From assembly GCF_051668705.1 (NCBI RefSeq), contig NZ_CP196351.1:62001-126000 (forward strand): a stretch of DNA of 64,000 bases, in the 5' to 3' direction. Position numbers and translations under genes: made by a program. Positions within the stretch are counted from its first letter, which is position 1; each line of letters begins with the position of its first letter. Positions 24,624-34,729 of this stretch are shown here, piece after piece. The notes beneath the pieces are model-generated. The model made no database searches. It was not told the DNA's origin and saw nothing but the letters and a program-made list of their open reading frames with translations. This DNA comes from Alterisphingorhabdus sp051668705 (GTDB lineage: Bacteria; Pseudomonadota; Alphaproteobacteria; Sphingomonadales; Sphingomonadaceae).

Positions 24624-24989
24624 ATGGCTTCTGAAACACTTTTGGAAAGCCGGTTGGACGGCAATCGCATAGTAACAGTCTATTGCACTTTCCCTGATCG
24701 CGATTCGGCACTCACCGCATCACGCAAGATAGTGCAGGAAGAACTGGCGGCATGTGCCAATATGCTTGGTGAGGTGCGTTCTGTTTATCGCTGGCAAGGT
24801 GAAATAGCCGAGTCTGGAGAGGTTGCGATTCTGTTCAAAACACGATTTGCAGCATTAGAGGCTCTGCGGACACGCATCAAAGCCCTGCACAGCTATGATT
24901 TGCCGGCCATCACCGTTTGGTCTGCGGATGAGACGGACAGGCAATTTGCTGACTGGATTATAGAACAAACAGGCGGCAGTCTGTTCTGA
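24624..24989 (+). CDS. cutA: CutA-family divalent-cation tolerance protein
   Basis: A 121-residue CutA1 protein, a small trimeric ferredoxin-like fold. Signatures are VTVYCTFPDRDSALTASRKI, EELAACANMLGEVRSVYRWQ and the C-terminal YDLPAITVWSADETD. It starts 3 bp after the ctaA stop, so it is coupled. Its cellular role is unsettled in the family. Confidence 0.95.
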   Translation: MASETLLESRLDGNRIVTVYCTFPDRDSALTASRKIVQEELAACANMLGEVRSVYRWQGEIAESGEVAILFKTRFAALEALRTRIKALHSYDLPAITVWSADETDRQFADWIIEQTGGSLF

Positions 24990-25060
24990 AACTCGCATAA
25001 TCCGTTGCTAAGGCGGCTGATGAGATGGTTTTTTGTGATGGCATGGCCTAATAGGCTGGC

Positions 25061-25960
25061 ATGACAATGGTATCGCATTTTTTCCGCATGGCGTGCATCG
25101 CCCTTATCTGCTGCCTGTCATTACCGGTTGCGGTGTTTGCAATATCACCCCTTCAGGGCGCAAGCGAAACAGAGGTTTTCCCTCTGCCCGTATTCGCCCC
25201 TGAAACGGACCAGCCATTGCTGTTCGAACACAAAATCGCGCGCGAGGGTAAGGGGTGGCAGGCATCGACCATTGTGAAGCGATGCGTGCGCTTTACCAAG
25301 ATTGGCAGAGGCTTTCGCGCAGATAGCAAGGTTGTCGCTGTAACAGATAAAGGCCCTCCTAAGCTGGTTGCCTTGCTTGGGCTGGCCCAGACTGTCCGCA
25401 AAAGCGAGCATCTGGTTTTTGATCTGGATAGCAATGGGCGCATCATAGGCCTGCGCGATGAGCAGGCGAGTTGGGACCAAACGGTAACAGCTATAAAAGC
25501 ATTGCGCGAAGATTTGCCGCAGCTGATTGAAAGCCCTGTAGGGCGGGCTGCCGGCCAGCGATTGATTGATAATATTCTGGCGACGCCCCCCGATCAGCGT
25601 GATGCTTATCTTGCAGAAGGATTTCTGCCAATCTTAGGCGTGAGCCCTTATGTAAAGCCAGAGCAGCAATTGCCGCTCATATTGCCTGCCACGCAGGAGC
25701 AAGTGCGTTTGGCAAAGCTGACCAAAGACTGGCTTATGCTTTCCATCATGTCTCAGCCAGTTGATGAGGCAGACAAACAACCAAGCGGCTATACTCGGTC
25801 ACAGGGAGTGCTGAGATTAAGCCGCAAAGACGGGCTGCTGCTGGATTCAGAGCGCACGATAGAGACGCATATTGGTTCAAGCGTGCGCGTATCGCGTGAA
25901 AGCTGGCGACGACTTCCTCCAAATGACAGTCAGTCAGAACAGCTCTGCACGGCAGGATAG
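25061..25960 (+). CDS. Exported protein of unknown function
   Basis: 299 residues with a Sec signal peptide (cleavage near VAVFAIS). The mature region has a beta-rich first half with WQASTIVKRCVRFTKIGRGF and a helical middle, AIKALREDLPQLIESPVGRA. A single Cys near the end (SEQLCTAG) could pair with Cys in KRCVRF. No family was recognised. It is not obviously co-transcribed with rplM. Confidence 0.75.
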   Translation: MTMVSHFFRMACIALICCLSLPVAVFAISPLQGASETEVFPLPVFAPETDQPLLFEHKIAREGKGWQASTIVKRCVRFTKIGRGFRADSKVVAVTDKGPPKLVALLGLAQTVRKSEHLVFDLDSNGRIIGLRDEQASWDQTVTAIKALREDLPQLIESPVGRAAGQRLIDNILATPPDQRDAYLAEGFLPILGVSPYVKPEQQLPLILPATQEQVRLAKLTKDWLMLSIMSQPVDEADKQPSGYTRSQGVLRLSRKDGLLLDSERTIETHIGSSVRVSRESWRRLPPNDSQSEQLCTAG

Positions 25961-26137
25961 CCAAGAGGTATTATTTTACCCGCGCCAAAAGTATCGCTTT
26001 TGCTTGACTCTTGCCAGCTTAGCTTGCATTAGCGCGCCTCTGCCGCGACTGACGGGCTTGTCTTGCTGTCACGGCCAGTTTTCACAATCCTGACACTGTG
26101 TTGCAAAACACTGTCATTTATCCGGAGGTTTTGCCCG

Positions 26138-26617
26138 ATGAAGGCGCTAACCAAAATGACTCGTGCGGTAAAACCTGCCGAAGTCGAAAAAAAATGGCAT
26201 ATTATTGATGCCGAAGATCTCGTGGTAGGCCGTGTTGCGGTTATCATCGCTAACATTCTGCGCGGCAAGCATAAGCCAAGCTATACCCCGCATGTTGATT
26301 GCGGCGATCATGTCATCGTGGTCAATGCTGGCAAAGTGAAGTTCACGGGCAACAAAACCAAGAACAAAAAATATTATAAGCACACCGGCTATCCCGGCGG
26401 TATCAAGGAAACAACGCCTGAGCGTATCCTTGAAGGCCGTTTTCCTGAACGTGTTCTAGAGAAAGCTGTTGAGCGTATGATTCCACGTGGCCCATTGGGT
26501 CGTGATCAGATGCGCGCGCTGCACCTGTTTAATGACACCGAGCACCCATATGATGGCCAAAAGCCTGCTGTGATCGATGTCGCTTCTTTCAACCGTAAAA
26601 ACAAGGTGGGTGCATAA
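26138..26617 (+). CDS. rplM: Ribosomal protein L13
   Basis: 159 residues. The ATG at 26138 has a strong GGAGG site; 25 further codons in frame upstream are not expected to be used. L13 core motifs are WHIIDAEDLVVGRVAVIIAN, HVDCGDHVIVVNAGKVKFTG and MIPRGPLGRDQM. The N-terminal extension KALTKMTRAVKPAEVEK is usual in alphaproteobacteria. It overlaps rpsI (TAATG). Confidence 0.98.
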   Translation: MKALTKMTRAVKPAEVEKKWHIIDAEDLVVGRVAVIIANILRGKHKPSYTPHVDCGDHVIVVNAGKVKFTGNKTKNKKYYKHTGYPGGIKETTPERILEGRFPERVLEKAVERMIPRGPLGRDQMRALHLFNDTEHPYDGQKPAVIDVASFNRKNKVGA

Positions 26618-27159
26618 TGTCCGATACCCGTCAATCACTTTCCGATATTAAAGAAGTCGCTGGCGAAGCGGCTGCTGCAAATGCAGCGGCTAGCGAAGCT
26701 GCGGATGCACCAGCGGAAGCTGTTGTTCCTGAAACACCTGCTGCACCATTGCGTGAGCAAGAGCTGGACAAATTTGGCCGCGCTTATGCGACCGGACGCC
26801 GTAAAGATGCTGTTGCCCGTGTATGGCTGAAGCCCGGCACCGGAAAAATCACCATTAACGGCCGTGATCAGGAAGTGTATTTTGCACGTCCAACATTGCG
26901 TCTGGTGATCAATCAGGTTTTCACCATTACAGATCGTGCAGGCCAATATGACATTGTTGCCACGGTTAAAGGTGGCGGATTGTCTGGCCAGGCTGGCGCG
27001 GTAAAGCATGGCATCAGCCAAGCCATTACCCGTTATGAGCCAGTGTTGCGCAGCACCGTTAAGGCGGCTGGCTTCCTGACCCGCGATAGCCGTGTTGTTG
27101 AACGTAAGAAATATGGCCGTGCGAAAGCCCGTCGTAGCTTCCAGTTCTCGAAACGCTGA
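26617..27159 (+). CDS. rpsI: Ribosomal protein S9
   Basis: 180 residues with an Ala/Glu-rich N-terminal extension of about 55 residues ahead of the conserved core. Core motifs are YATGRRKDAVARVWLKPG and AVKHGISQAITRYEP, and the C-terminal tail RRSFQFSKR reaches the ribosomal P site. It is translationally coupled to rplM and ends before a strong terminator. Confidence 0.98.
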   Translation: MSDTRQSLSDIKEVAGEAAAANAAASEAADAPAEAVVPETPAAPLREQELDKFGRAYATGRRKDAVARVWLKPGTGKITINGRDQEVYFARPTLRLVINQVFTITDRAGQYDIVATVKGGGLSGQAGAVKHGISQAITRYEPVLRSTVKAAGFLTRDSRVVERKKYGRAKARRSFQFSKR

Positions 27160-27181
27160 TCTTTCGGATCTTTATCATATG

Positions 27182-27213
27182 AAAAGGCGGTGCCCCAAAG
27201 GTGCCGCCTTTTT
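27182..27213 (+). terminator. Intrinsic terminator of rplM-rpsI
   Basis: AAAAGGCGGTGCC pairs with GGTGCCGCCTTTT (G-U pairs in the middle) around the 5-nt loop CCAAA, followed by further T residues. Confidence 0.92.
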
Positions 27214-27224
27214 CTTTGCGTGCT

Positions 27225-29276
27225 TTACTCGCTCTTTGGCGACAGGCTATTCGCTACTGCGGTAATCTGTTGTGCAATCACATCGGCAGAAAGAGCCGTT
27301 AAATGGCTATTGTCATAATAAAGCGGTTTGCCCTTTTGCCAGAAATGGCACTGCTTTGCGTCACACAGACTGTCCATCGGGTCAACAAAGCCGACATGGT
27401 CAAAGCGTGCCGCGAGACCGGCTAGCCGGCGATTAATTTTCTCTGCACTCACCAATGTACGCGGTATCGAAACGGGGCAGCGTATATCTGTATATTGTGC
27501 GCAGCGTGACGGCCCATCTTTCAGCATATCCCCGCCATCCTGTGTGCTGGGCACTTGGCCGACCATGACCAGCCGCGCACCAGTGGGCAATCTGCTGGCA
27601 ACAAGCTCCAGATTGAAAATCATGGCTTCTATTGCTGCCGGATCTTGCGGAACAGAGCCCTGACTCACAGGCTTACCCTTTTCATTTTCCAGACGCACAT
27701 GCCAATCCTGCGCAATCACCGTTATGGCGTCTGGCTTTGCGAGCACCATCTCATAGAGAATATTGATATTTTCCCGGCATTGCGGGCTAACATTGCTGCT
27801 AAAGGCACGAGGCAAGGAGACGCAGCTAGGCGCGCCAATATAATCGAAAGAGCCGGTTTGCGGGTTATTATTGCCAATGGTTTGGCCCGACCGAAGACCG
27901 GTAATATATTGGCGTGCGACACTATCTCCATAGAGAATGACCGGTGGCTGCCTATTTGTGTCAGCCTTGTCGACAGTGCCAGGATAGGTTTCGCGCCAAT
28001 TATAGCCTTCACCGCTATATGTCGCGCCGCCAGTGGCCGCTTCATGCGGCAATTCTGGCGGAGAAAAACGCGTGACCAGACCAATAGCGGCAATCGCAGC
28101 CAATGATGCGGCCGATAGCCCGAGGAAAAACCAGAGCGGACGACTTTTCAGGAAAGAATAGCGCACTGGTCTTTCCACCAGCCAATAGCTGACCGCCGCT
28201 AGCAACAGAGACAGCAAAAGCAACAGCGCAAGGATCACTGGCTGATGCACAAATGTGGTCATGCGGTAAAAAGCGAGAATGGGCTGGTGCCACAAATATG
28301 CCCCATAAGAGACCAACCCAATAGCGACCAACGGCCGAATAGCCAGCAAGCGCGTCAGCCAAAAATCGGGCTGCAGAAACAGGATGAGCGCCATAGTTCC
28401 GCCAACCGGTAGCAAGGCATAGGCGGAAGGGAAAGGCGTGTGGGTGTCAAAGATCGTGATCGCGATAATGATCGCGACCAGTCCGCCCAATGCCGCCAGC
28501 TGCTGAACGAGATCAGGTGTCTGCGATATATGCCAAGGCTGTTTTTGCGCAGCTATTTCTTGTGCAGTATTCGACTTAGTTTCCGGTTCAGTTGACGCAG
28601 CGATATTGTCAGCAGCCAATGGCGCGCGCAGCCATAATGCGCAACATGCCCCTGCTAGCAATTCCCATGCGCGGCTGGGCAGCAGGAAGAAATTCGCACT
28701 GGGATAAGCCGATGCGGCATATATGCTCCACACTAGGCTGGCCACGCCAGTAATCATGAAGATGGTTAGCAATGCCCTGCGGTTGATGCGCAGCACGAGC
28801 ATGATAAGCAGTGGGAAGATAATATAAAATTGCTCTTCAACAGCCAATGACCATGTGTGGAGCAGCGGCTTTAGCTCGGATGCGGTGGCGAAATAGCCAG
28901 ATTGCAGCCAGAAGACAATATTGCTGGAGAAGGTGGCGACACCGACCAGACTTTCTGCAAAATCCTGCCATTGGTCCTGCGTCATCCAGAGATAGGCGAA
29001 TGGCACAGTCACGATGACGACGAGCAGCAATGCTGGCAAAATCCGCCGTGCCCGTCGCTCGTAAAAGCGCAGCAGAGAGAATTCTCCGCGTTCCGCTTCG
29101 CTCATGATGATGCTGGTAATCAGATAGCCAGAGAGCACGAAAAAGATATCGACGCCGACAAAGCCGCCGGAAAATGACGCAAAGCCGGCATGAAACAGCA
29201 TGACAGGCAGCACAGCAATGGCGCGCAGGCCATCAATCTCTGGCCTATAGGCTATATTATGCGTGGGTGCGTTCAT
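27225..29276 (-). CDS. OafA/YrhL-type O-acyltransferase with C-terminal SGNH domain
   Basis: 683 residues. The N-terminal ~380 residues are an acyltransferase-3 membrane domain with about ten helices (YRPEIDGLRAIAVLPVMLFH, RRARRILPALLL). After a linker the C-terminal periplasmic SGNH hydrolase-like domain has VILYGDSVARQYITGL and the catalytic Asp/His-type motif DNSHLTALSADVI. Such fusions acetylate surface polysaccharides. The gene stands alone, convergent with rpsI; the substrate cannot be inferred. Confidence 0.92.
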   Translation of the reverse strand: MNAPTHNIAYRPEIDGLRAIAVLPVMLFHAGFASFSGGFVGVDIFFVLSGYLITSIIMSEAERGEFSLLRFYERRARRILPALLLVVIVTVPFAYLWMTQDQWQDFAESLVGVATFSSNIVFWLQSGYFATASELKPLLHTWSLAVEEQFYIIFPLLIMLVLRINRRALLTIFMITGVASLVWSIYAASAYPSANFFLLPSRAWELLAGACCALWLRAPLAADNIAASTEPETKSNTAQEIAAQKQPWHISQTPDLVQQLAALGGLVAIIIAITIFDTHTPFPSAYALLPVGGTMALILFLQPDFWLTRLLAIRPLVAIGLVSYGAYLWHQPILAFYRMTTFVHQPVILALLLLLSLLLAAVSYWLVERPVRYSFLKSRPLWFFLGLSAASLAAIAAIGLVTRFSPPELPHEAATGGATYSGEGYNWRETYPGTVDKADTNRQPPVILYGDSVARQYITGLRSGQTIGNNNPQTGSFDYIGAPSCVSLPRAFSSNVSPQCRENINILYEMVLAKPDAITVIAQDWHVRLENEKGKPVSQGSVPQDPAAIEAMIFNLELVASRLPTGARLVMVGQVPSTQDGGDMLKDGPSRCAQYTDIRCPVSIPRTLVSAEKINRRLAGLAARFDHVGFVDPMDSLCDAKQCHFWQKGKPLYYDNSHLTALSADVIAQQITAVANSLSPKSE

Positions 29277-29343
29277 AATCGCAGCCTATGCCCGAACAGA
29301 GTAAATTTCCGGTTAGCTTTGACATGGGCAAAAGGCATTTTGG

Positions 29344-29754
29344 TTATTGATTGTGGCCTGTGTCCAGAAACTTATCGACAATATCGCCACGCACTCTGAG
29401 CAGGCGTAAGGTTTCGCGATCAAGCAGCGCCCAAGCGGTCACTGCCTGAACGATTGTCTGCCCATCGGCATTATCAAAAGCGACATTGCGATTAAATCGG
29501 GCCCCGCGCGGCGGCTCTGATATCCATGTTCGTCCAGTGACCTGCTCACCCAGTTTGATATTGCCGCGATAGTCAATTTCGTGGCGCGTCACCATCCAGG
29601 CATAAGCGTTTAGCTGCTCTGCATCGGCAATGCTTTCCCAATGAGCGGTGGCAATATCCTGTATCCATTGCACCCACACGGCATTGTTGACATGGTCCAT
29701 TATGTCGATGTGCGCCGGTCCGGCGGTGAATGTCATTGTGAATGCTTGTTTCAT
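29344..29754 (-). CDS. Acyl-CoA thioesterase (hot-dog fold)
   Basis: 136 residues of the 4-hydroxybenzoyl-CoA thioesterase type. The active-site region is HIDIMDHVNNAVWVQWIQD with the catalytic Asp of MDHVNN. The C-terminal half has the usual VTGRTWI and AWALLD strands. It lies 49 bp downstream of ptrB in the same direction. The substrate is unknown. Confidence 0.88.
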   Translation of the reverse strand: MKQAFTMTFTAGPAHIDIMDHVNNAVWVQWIQDIATAHWESIADAEQLNAYAWMVTRHEIDYRGNIKLGEQVTGRTWISEPPRGARFNRNVAFDNADGQTIVQAVTAWALLDRETLRLLRVRGDIVDKFLDTGHNQ

Positions 29755-29803
29755 GAGATGCCCCTAACAACACACTCTTGCCGTGCACGGGGCATAAAGG
29801 CAA

Positions 29804-31933
29804 TCACATCTGTCCGCGCAGCAAATCCGGCCCGACCTGCCGCATGCCTATTTGCCATAATATAAAGGCAAATTCCTCAGCAGTTTCTTTCAGACTTTCC
29901 CAGCGTCCCGATTTTCCACCATGACCTGCGCCCATATTGGTTTTCAGGATCAACAAATTGGTATCGGTCTTATGCTCACGCAATTTGGCGACCCATTTGG
30001 CCGGTTCCCAATAGGTGACGCGTGGATCGTTAAGCCCTGCAGTGACCATGATCGGCGGATAGTCCTGCGCGCGCACTTGATCATAAGGCGAATAGCTTTG
30101 GATCAGAGTGAAGGCATTTTTGTCCTCAATCGGGTTGCCCCATTCGGGCCATTCCCCCGGTGTAAGCGGCAACGATGCATCCAGCATGGTGTTGAGCACA
30201 TCAACAAAGGGCACATGTGCCACCACTGCGCCCCATAAATCAGGGTCGGAATTGACCACTGCACCCATCAGCTCCCCGCCTGCACTGCCGCCGGAAATGC
30301 TGATCGCGCCTGCTTTGGTAAGCCCATCATCAACCAGAGCGCGAGCGACATCGACAAAATCGTTAAAGGTGTTGGTACGCGCTTGCAGCTTGCCATCCAG
30401 ATACCATTGCCGCCCCATATCATCACCGCCGCGTATATGCGCGATGGCATAGGCAAAGCCGCGATCGACCAGACTCAACCGGCTGGTGGAGAAGCCGGGG
30501 TCAATAGTGATGCCATAAGCGCCATAGCCATAAAGATGCAGCTGTGGTTGCGTTGCGGCATCACGGTCTGCCCGCATCATGATGGAAACTGGAATTTGCG
30601 TACCATCACGCGCTGTGACCATTCGCCGCTCGGTCGTGTAGAGCGCGGGGTCATAGCCGGAGGGAATTTCCTGCACTTTCAGCGTTTCCAATTCCCCGCT
30701 AGCGACATGATAATCAAACACAGTGGCGGGGCTGACCATCGATTCATAAGACAGGCGCAAACGCTCACATATATATTCAGGATTATTGCCGGTGCTGGCA
30801 ACATAGCTGGCCTCTGGAAAGGTGATAGGCACTGTTTTGGCAGGATCCGCATAATCATGCAGCACAATCTGGTCGAGGCCATTGCGCCGCCCTTCAACCA
30901 CATAAAAGTCGCGGAAAAGTTCCAGTCCGGTAATATAATATTCGTCTGAGCCAGCGATCAATTCCTGCCATTGATCTGGTGTGTCTAATGATGCCGTGGC
31001 GATGCGAAAATTGATGTGCGCATCATTGGTCAGCACGTAGATGATACCATTGCGAATATCGATATCATATTCATGGCCCTTTTTGCGTGGTGCGATGACT
31101 ATCGGTTTAGCGGTCGGGTCATTGGCAGGGACAATGCGCGCTTCATTGGTTTCATGGTCGCCAGTAGCGATCACAATCCAGTCCTCTTGCGCGGTCAGGC
31201 CCAGGCTGACGCGAAATCCTTCATCTTCCTCATGGTAAAGCTCCACATCCTGCGAAGTATCGTCGCCCAATCGGTGCAGCCGCGCATTATCGGTCCGCCA
31301 TTGCGCATTGGCCAGACTATAGACAAAGGCCTTGCTATCGCTGGTCCATATCAGCGCCGATAATGTGCCGGGGATGGTATCGGGCAAATGCTCACCGGTT
31401 ATCAGGTTTTTCACCCGCACGGTAAAGCGCTCAGAGCCATCATCATCAATTGCATAGGCCAGTAATGTGCCATCGGGACTGACCGATGATGCGCCAAGGC
31501 GAAAATAATCCTTACCCGCCGCCAAGGCCGGTTCGTCAAGGATGAGCGTAACTCCCTCCCCTTCCGGTGCATTATGCGGCCGGCGATAATGTTTGAGATA
31601 TTGCGCACCCTCTTCAAACTCTACCCAATAGAGCCAGTCCCCGTCCTTAACCGGCACAGAGCGGTCCGCCTCTTTGATGCGGCCTTTCATTTCCGCAAAT
31701 AATGTGTCGATCAATGGCTGATGCGGGTCCATATGAGAGCGGAACCAGCCATTTTCCGCCTCCAGATGCGCCAATATCTCTGTGTCCGTAACCTCGGGAT
31801 AGCCGGGATCACGCAGCCAATGATAATCATCGCTAATGGTGATGCCGTGATGCGTCTCGCTATGCGGTTTTTTGCGTGTTTGTGGTGGCTTGGCTTGGGC
31901 AGTCTGTGCGTGGGCACCTGTCTCGTTTGTCAT
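29804..31933 (-). CDS. ptrB: Oligopeptidase B (prolyl oligopeptidase family S9)
   Basis: A 709-residue serine peptidase that cuts short peptides after basic residues. The N-terminal beta-propeller begins ITISDDYHWLRDPGYPEVTD. The C-terminal alpha/beta-hydrolase has the nucleophile in ISISGGSAGGELMGAVVNSD, the Asp in NDPRVTYWEPAKWVAKLR and the His in NMGAGHGGKSGRW. There is no signal peptide, so it is cytosolic. It is divergent from pepP. Confidence 0.95.
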   Translation of the reverse strand: MTNETGAHAQTAQAKPPQTRKKPHSETHHGITISDDYHWLRDPGYPEVTDTEILAHLEAENGWFRSHMDPHQPLIDTLFAEMKGRIKEADRSVPVKDGDWLYWVEFEEGAQYLKHYRRPHNAPEGEGVTLILDEPALAAGKDYFRLGASSVSPDGTLLAYAIDDDGSERFTVRVKNLITGEHLPDTIPGTLSALIWTSDSKAFVYSLANAQWRTDNARLHRLGDDTSQDVELYHEEDEGFRVSLGLTAQEDWIVIATGDHETNEARIVPANDPTAKPIVIAPRKKGHEYDIDIRNGIIYVLTNDAHINFRIATASLDTPDQWQELIAGSDEYYITGLELFRDFYVVEGRRNGLDQIVLHDYADPAKTVPITFPEASYVASTGNNPEYICERLRLSYESMVSPATVFDYHVASGELETLKVQEIPSGYDPALYTTERRMVTARDGTQIPVSIMMRADRDAATQPQLHLYGYGAYGITIDPGFSTSRLSLVDRGFAYAIAHIRGGDDMGRQWYLDGKLQARTNTFNDFVDVARALVDDGLTKAGAISISGGSAGGELMGAVVNSDPDLWGAVVAHVPFVDVLNTMLDASLPLTPGEWPEWGNPIEDKNAFTLIQSYSPYDQVRAQDYPPIMVTAGLNDPRVTYWEPAKWVAKLREHKTDTNLLILKTNMGAGHGGKSGRWESLKETAEEFAFILWQIGMRQVGPDLLRGQM

Positions 31934-32016
31934 ATTGGTCCTGAATGCTGGCAGAGGAGGAGGTTTTAGCCTATATCTGCTTCATAAGATGATTTGCCAA
32001 GGAGTATGATGGCCCG

Positions 32017-33804
32017 ATGTTGATGTCCACCTATGAAGCGCGGCTTGCCGCATTGCGTGATATGATGAAGAAGCAGGGGCTGGACGCATTTGTCGTGCCC
32101 ATTTGCGATGAGCATATGTCGGAATATGTTGGCGGCTATGCGCAGCGGCTGGAATGGCTAACCGGCTTTGGCGGTTCGGCCGGGTCTGCGGTGATTATGC
32201 GCGAAAAGGCCGCGATTTTCACTGATGGCCGTTATACCATTCAGGTGCGCGAGCAAGTGGATGGCCGCCATTATGACTATGTCAATGCGGCAGCTGGAGC
32301 GATTACCAAATGGCTGAAAGACAATGCCAGCCCAGGTATGACCATCGGTTATGATGCATGGCTGCATACGCGCGCTTTCGCTAAAGATATGGACAAAGCT
32401 GCCCAAAAGATGGGCGCTGTGGCGCGGCCGGTCGACACCAATCCGATTGATGCTATCTGGTCGGACCAGCCAGCACGTTCGCCTGCGCCTCTGGCGGTGC
32501 ATCCGGTGGAATATGCCGGCAAATCAGCAGAAGATAAACGCGCAGATGTTGCGGCTTGGCTGAAAGAGCAAGGGCAGGATGCGGTTATCGTCTCGGCGCT
32601 TGATTCGGTGGCGTGGTTGCTCAATGTGCGCGGCGCAGATGTGACGCATACGCCCGTTGCTCTGTCTTATGCGCTGGTGCGCGATGATGGCAGCACTGAC
32701 CTGTTTGTTGCGCCGGAAAAGCTGACCGACGAAGTCCGCGCCCATCTGGGCAATGGCGTTGCTGTGCGCGACTATGCTGATTTCCCTAATGCTCTTGGCG
32801 AATTGCAGGGCAAGAAAGTGGTTGCCGATCCTGAACGCGCGGTCGCCGCTATTTTCCAGCTGTTGGATGATGCCGGCGCGCATATTGCGGAAAAGCGTGA
32901 CCCGACTGTGCTGGCCAAAGCGATTAAGAACCAGGCGGAGATTGAGGGCCATCGTGCAGCACAGGCGCGTGATGGCGCTGCGCTCAGCCGCTTTTTGCAT
33001 TGGTTCTCTGTTGAGGCACCAAAGGGCGGTCAGGATGAGCTTTCGGTTGCGGCCCGCTTGCAGCAATTTCGTGAGGAAAGCCCCAAGCTGAAGGATCTAT
33101 CCTTCGATACGATTTCCGGCGCGGCATCCAATGGAGCCTTATGCCATTACCGCGTGTCGGAAGAGAGCAATTTGCCGATCACAATGAACAGCCTGTATCT
33201 GGTGGATTCTGGCGGCCAGTATCTCGATGGCACGACAGATGTTACGCGCACCATGGCTGTGGGTGAGCCAACAGAGGAGATGCGCCGCCGCTTCACGCAA
33301 GTGCTGCAAGGACATATTGCGCTCGATAAAGCGGTTTTCCCCAAGGGCACGACGGGCGGTCAGCTTGATGTTCTGGCGCGGCAATATCTTTGGGCAGATG
33401 GCGTTGATTATGCGCATGGCACTGGGCATGGCGTGGGCAGCTATCTGGCCGTGCATGAAGGGCCACAGCGTATCGCAGCCTTTGGCGGCATGAATGAACC
33501 GCTGGTGCCCGGCATGATCTGCTCTAATGAACCAGGCTATTATAAGACAGATGCTTATGGCATCCGCATCGAAAATCTGGTGCTGGTGGAAGAACGCGAT
33601 GTGCCGGGTGCAGAGCAAGAGATGATGGGCTTTGAAACGCTGACCTTTGCGCCGATAGACCGCAACCTTATCAATATCGCCATGCTCAGTAGCGGCGAAG
33701 TGGAATGGCTGAACAGCTATCACGCCAAAGTGCTGGCCATTGTTGGCCCGCAATTAGACGGTGATGCAAAAAGCTGGCTGGAAGCCGCCTGCGCGCCGGT
33801 CTAG
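32017..33804 (+). CDS. pepP: Xaa-Pro aminopeptidase (M24B)
   Basis: 595 residues with two creatinase N-terminal domains (about 1-300) and a C-terminal pita-bread metallopeptidase domain. Metal ligands are in VDSGGQYLDGTTDVTRTM (two Asp), GTGHGVGSYLAVHEGP (His), SNEPGYY (Glu) and GIRIENLVLVEE (Glu). It removes the N-terminal residue before proline. The start ATG at 32017 may be replaced by 32023. An 8-bp hairpin (GGTGCGGC/GCCGCACC, 33816-33844) follows the stop but has no T tail. Confidence 0.94.
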   Translation: MLMSTYEARLAALRDMMKKQGLDAFVVPICDEHMSEYVGGYAQRLEWLTGFGGSAGSAVIMREKAAIFTDGRYTIQVREQVDGRHYDYVNAAAGAITKWLKDNASPGMTIGYDAWLHTRAFAKDMDKAAQKMGAVARPVDTNPIDAIWSDQPARSPAPLAVHPVEYAGKSAEDKRADVAAWLKEQGQDAVIVSALDSVAWLLNVRGADVTHTPVALSYALVRDDGSTDLFVAPEKLTDEVRAHLGNGVAVRDYADFPNALGELQGKKVVADPERAVAAIFQLLDDAGAHIAEKRDPTVLAKAIKNQAEIEGHRAAQARDGAALSRFLHWFSVEAPKGGQDELSVAARLQQFREESPKLKDLSFDTISGAASNGALCHYRVSEESNLPITMNSLYLVDSGGQYLDGTTDVTRTMAVGEPTEEMRRRFTQVLQGHIALDKAVFPKGTTGGQLDVLARQYLWADGVDYAHGTGHGVGSYLAVHEGPQRIAAFGGMNEPLVPGMICSNEPGYYKTDAYGIRIENLVLVEERDVPGAEQEMMGFETLTFAPIDRNLINIAMLSSGEVEWLNSYHAKVLAIVGPQLDGDAKSWLEAACAPV

Positions 33805-33933
33805 CGGCTGTGCTGGGTGCGGCTTGTTTTTGCTTTGCCGCACCTGCATAATATTGTTTGTGATGTGTGTGCACTATGGGTGTCTGTTTGCTGTGCTTGA
33901 CACAGGGTTGTGCACGCAGCAAGACCTGCCATC

Positions 33934-34416
33934 ATGAACAAAGACCACGATAGCCTTATTGACCCGCTGACCCATTTTAACAGCATCCATCCTTTGCGTG
34001 TGCGTTATAATGAGGCGGATATGCAGGGGATTGTGTTTAACGCCAATTATCTGGTCTATGCTGATATTGGCGTCACCGAATATTTCCGCAAATTGGCCGA
34101 AGCTACGCATGGGCCGGATGCAAGCGCAACCAGCTTTCTTAGCAGCTTTGGCGGTGATTGCTGGGTGCGCCATGCAGAGGTGGATTTTCGCGGACCGGCC
34201 CATGCGGATGATCTGCTGTCCGTTGCGGCGCGTGTCACCCGCTTTGGCCGCACCAGCTTTGCTACATTGATCCATATTTATCGCGGTGAAACATTGCTCA
34301 GCGTTATCAAACTGACTCAAGTCTGGTTTGATAGTGCAAGTGAGAAAGTCGCCCCAGTGGCGCCAGGTTTTATTGCTGCTGTAGAGGCTTTTGAGGCAGT
34401 AAAGCCGGAGCGTTAA
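33934..34416 (+). CDS. Acyl-CoA thioesterase, YbgC-like hot-dog protein
   Basis: About 160 residues from the ATG at 33934. An upstream in-frame start at 33910 adds eight residues. The active-site segment is VRYNEADMQGIVFNANYLVY with the Asp of EADMQG, typical of YbgC/FadM-type thioesterases. The end of the hot-dog fold reads VIKLTQVWFDSASEK. It is a single gene; the substrate is unknown. Confidence 0.88.
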   Translation: MNKDHDSLIDPLTHFNSIHPLRVRYNEADMQGIVFNANYLVYADIGVTEYFRKLAEATHGPDASATSFLSSFGGDCWVRHAEVDFRGPAHADDLLSVAARVTRFGRTSFATLIHIYRGETLLSVIKLTQVWFDSASEKVAPVAPGFIAAVEAFEAVKPER

Positions 34417-34430
34417 TCGCCGCTAGGGAT

Positions 34431-34589
34431 TCAGCTTTTGTCTTTAGTATCTTTGGCAGGATCAAGCGCACGGGCCTGTGCCTTGCGCCGCCGCAAATTG
34501 GCACGTAATTGCTCGGCCAATCGCTCTTCGCGGCTTGGTTTCGCATTGGCTTTATCGCTGGTTTTTGCGGCAATATCATCTTTGTTCAT
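34431..34589 (-). CDS. Small basic protein with a REERLAEQLRANLRRRKAQA motif
   Basis: 52 residues from the ATG at 34589. It is almost all charged: a Lys/Ala-rich start, the helix REERLAEQLRANLRRRKAQA, then a Lys/Asp tail. It has no Cys and no membrane segment. From memory, similar short proteins occur in many sphingomonads, but I cannot name a family. It is convergent with the thioesterase gene and its start faces the tRNA-Thr gene. Confidence 0.65.
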   Translation of the reverse strand: MNKDDIAAKTSDKANAKPSREERLAEQLRANLRRRKAQARALDPAKDTKDKS

Positions 34590-34729
34590 AAAATTTTCTC
34601 TGCCACGCATCGTTAAAGAGAGCAACATGCTTGACAAATTGCCGCCGCCATGACCATAGGCTGCGCTTCGGCACTGTTACGACATGTTAAGGCATAGCCT
34701 TTATGCATAAGTACCGAACCAAATGGCAA

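Noticed and set aside
33816..33844. 8-bp hairpin after pepP as terminator
   Set aside because: The stem is perfect but no T tract follows on either side; mentioned only in the pepP entry.
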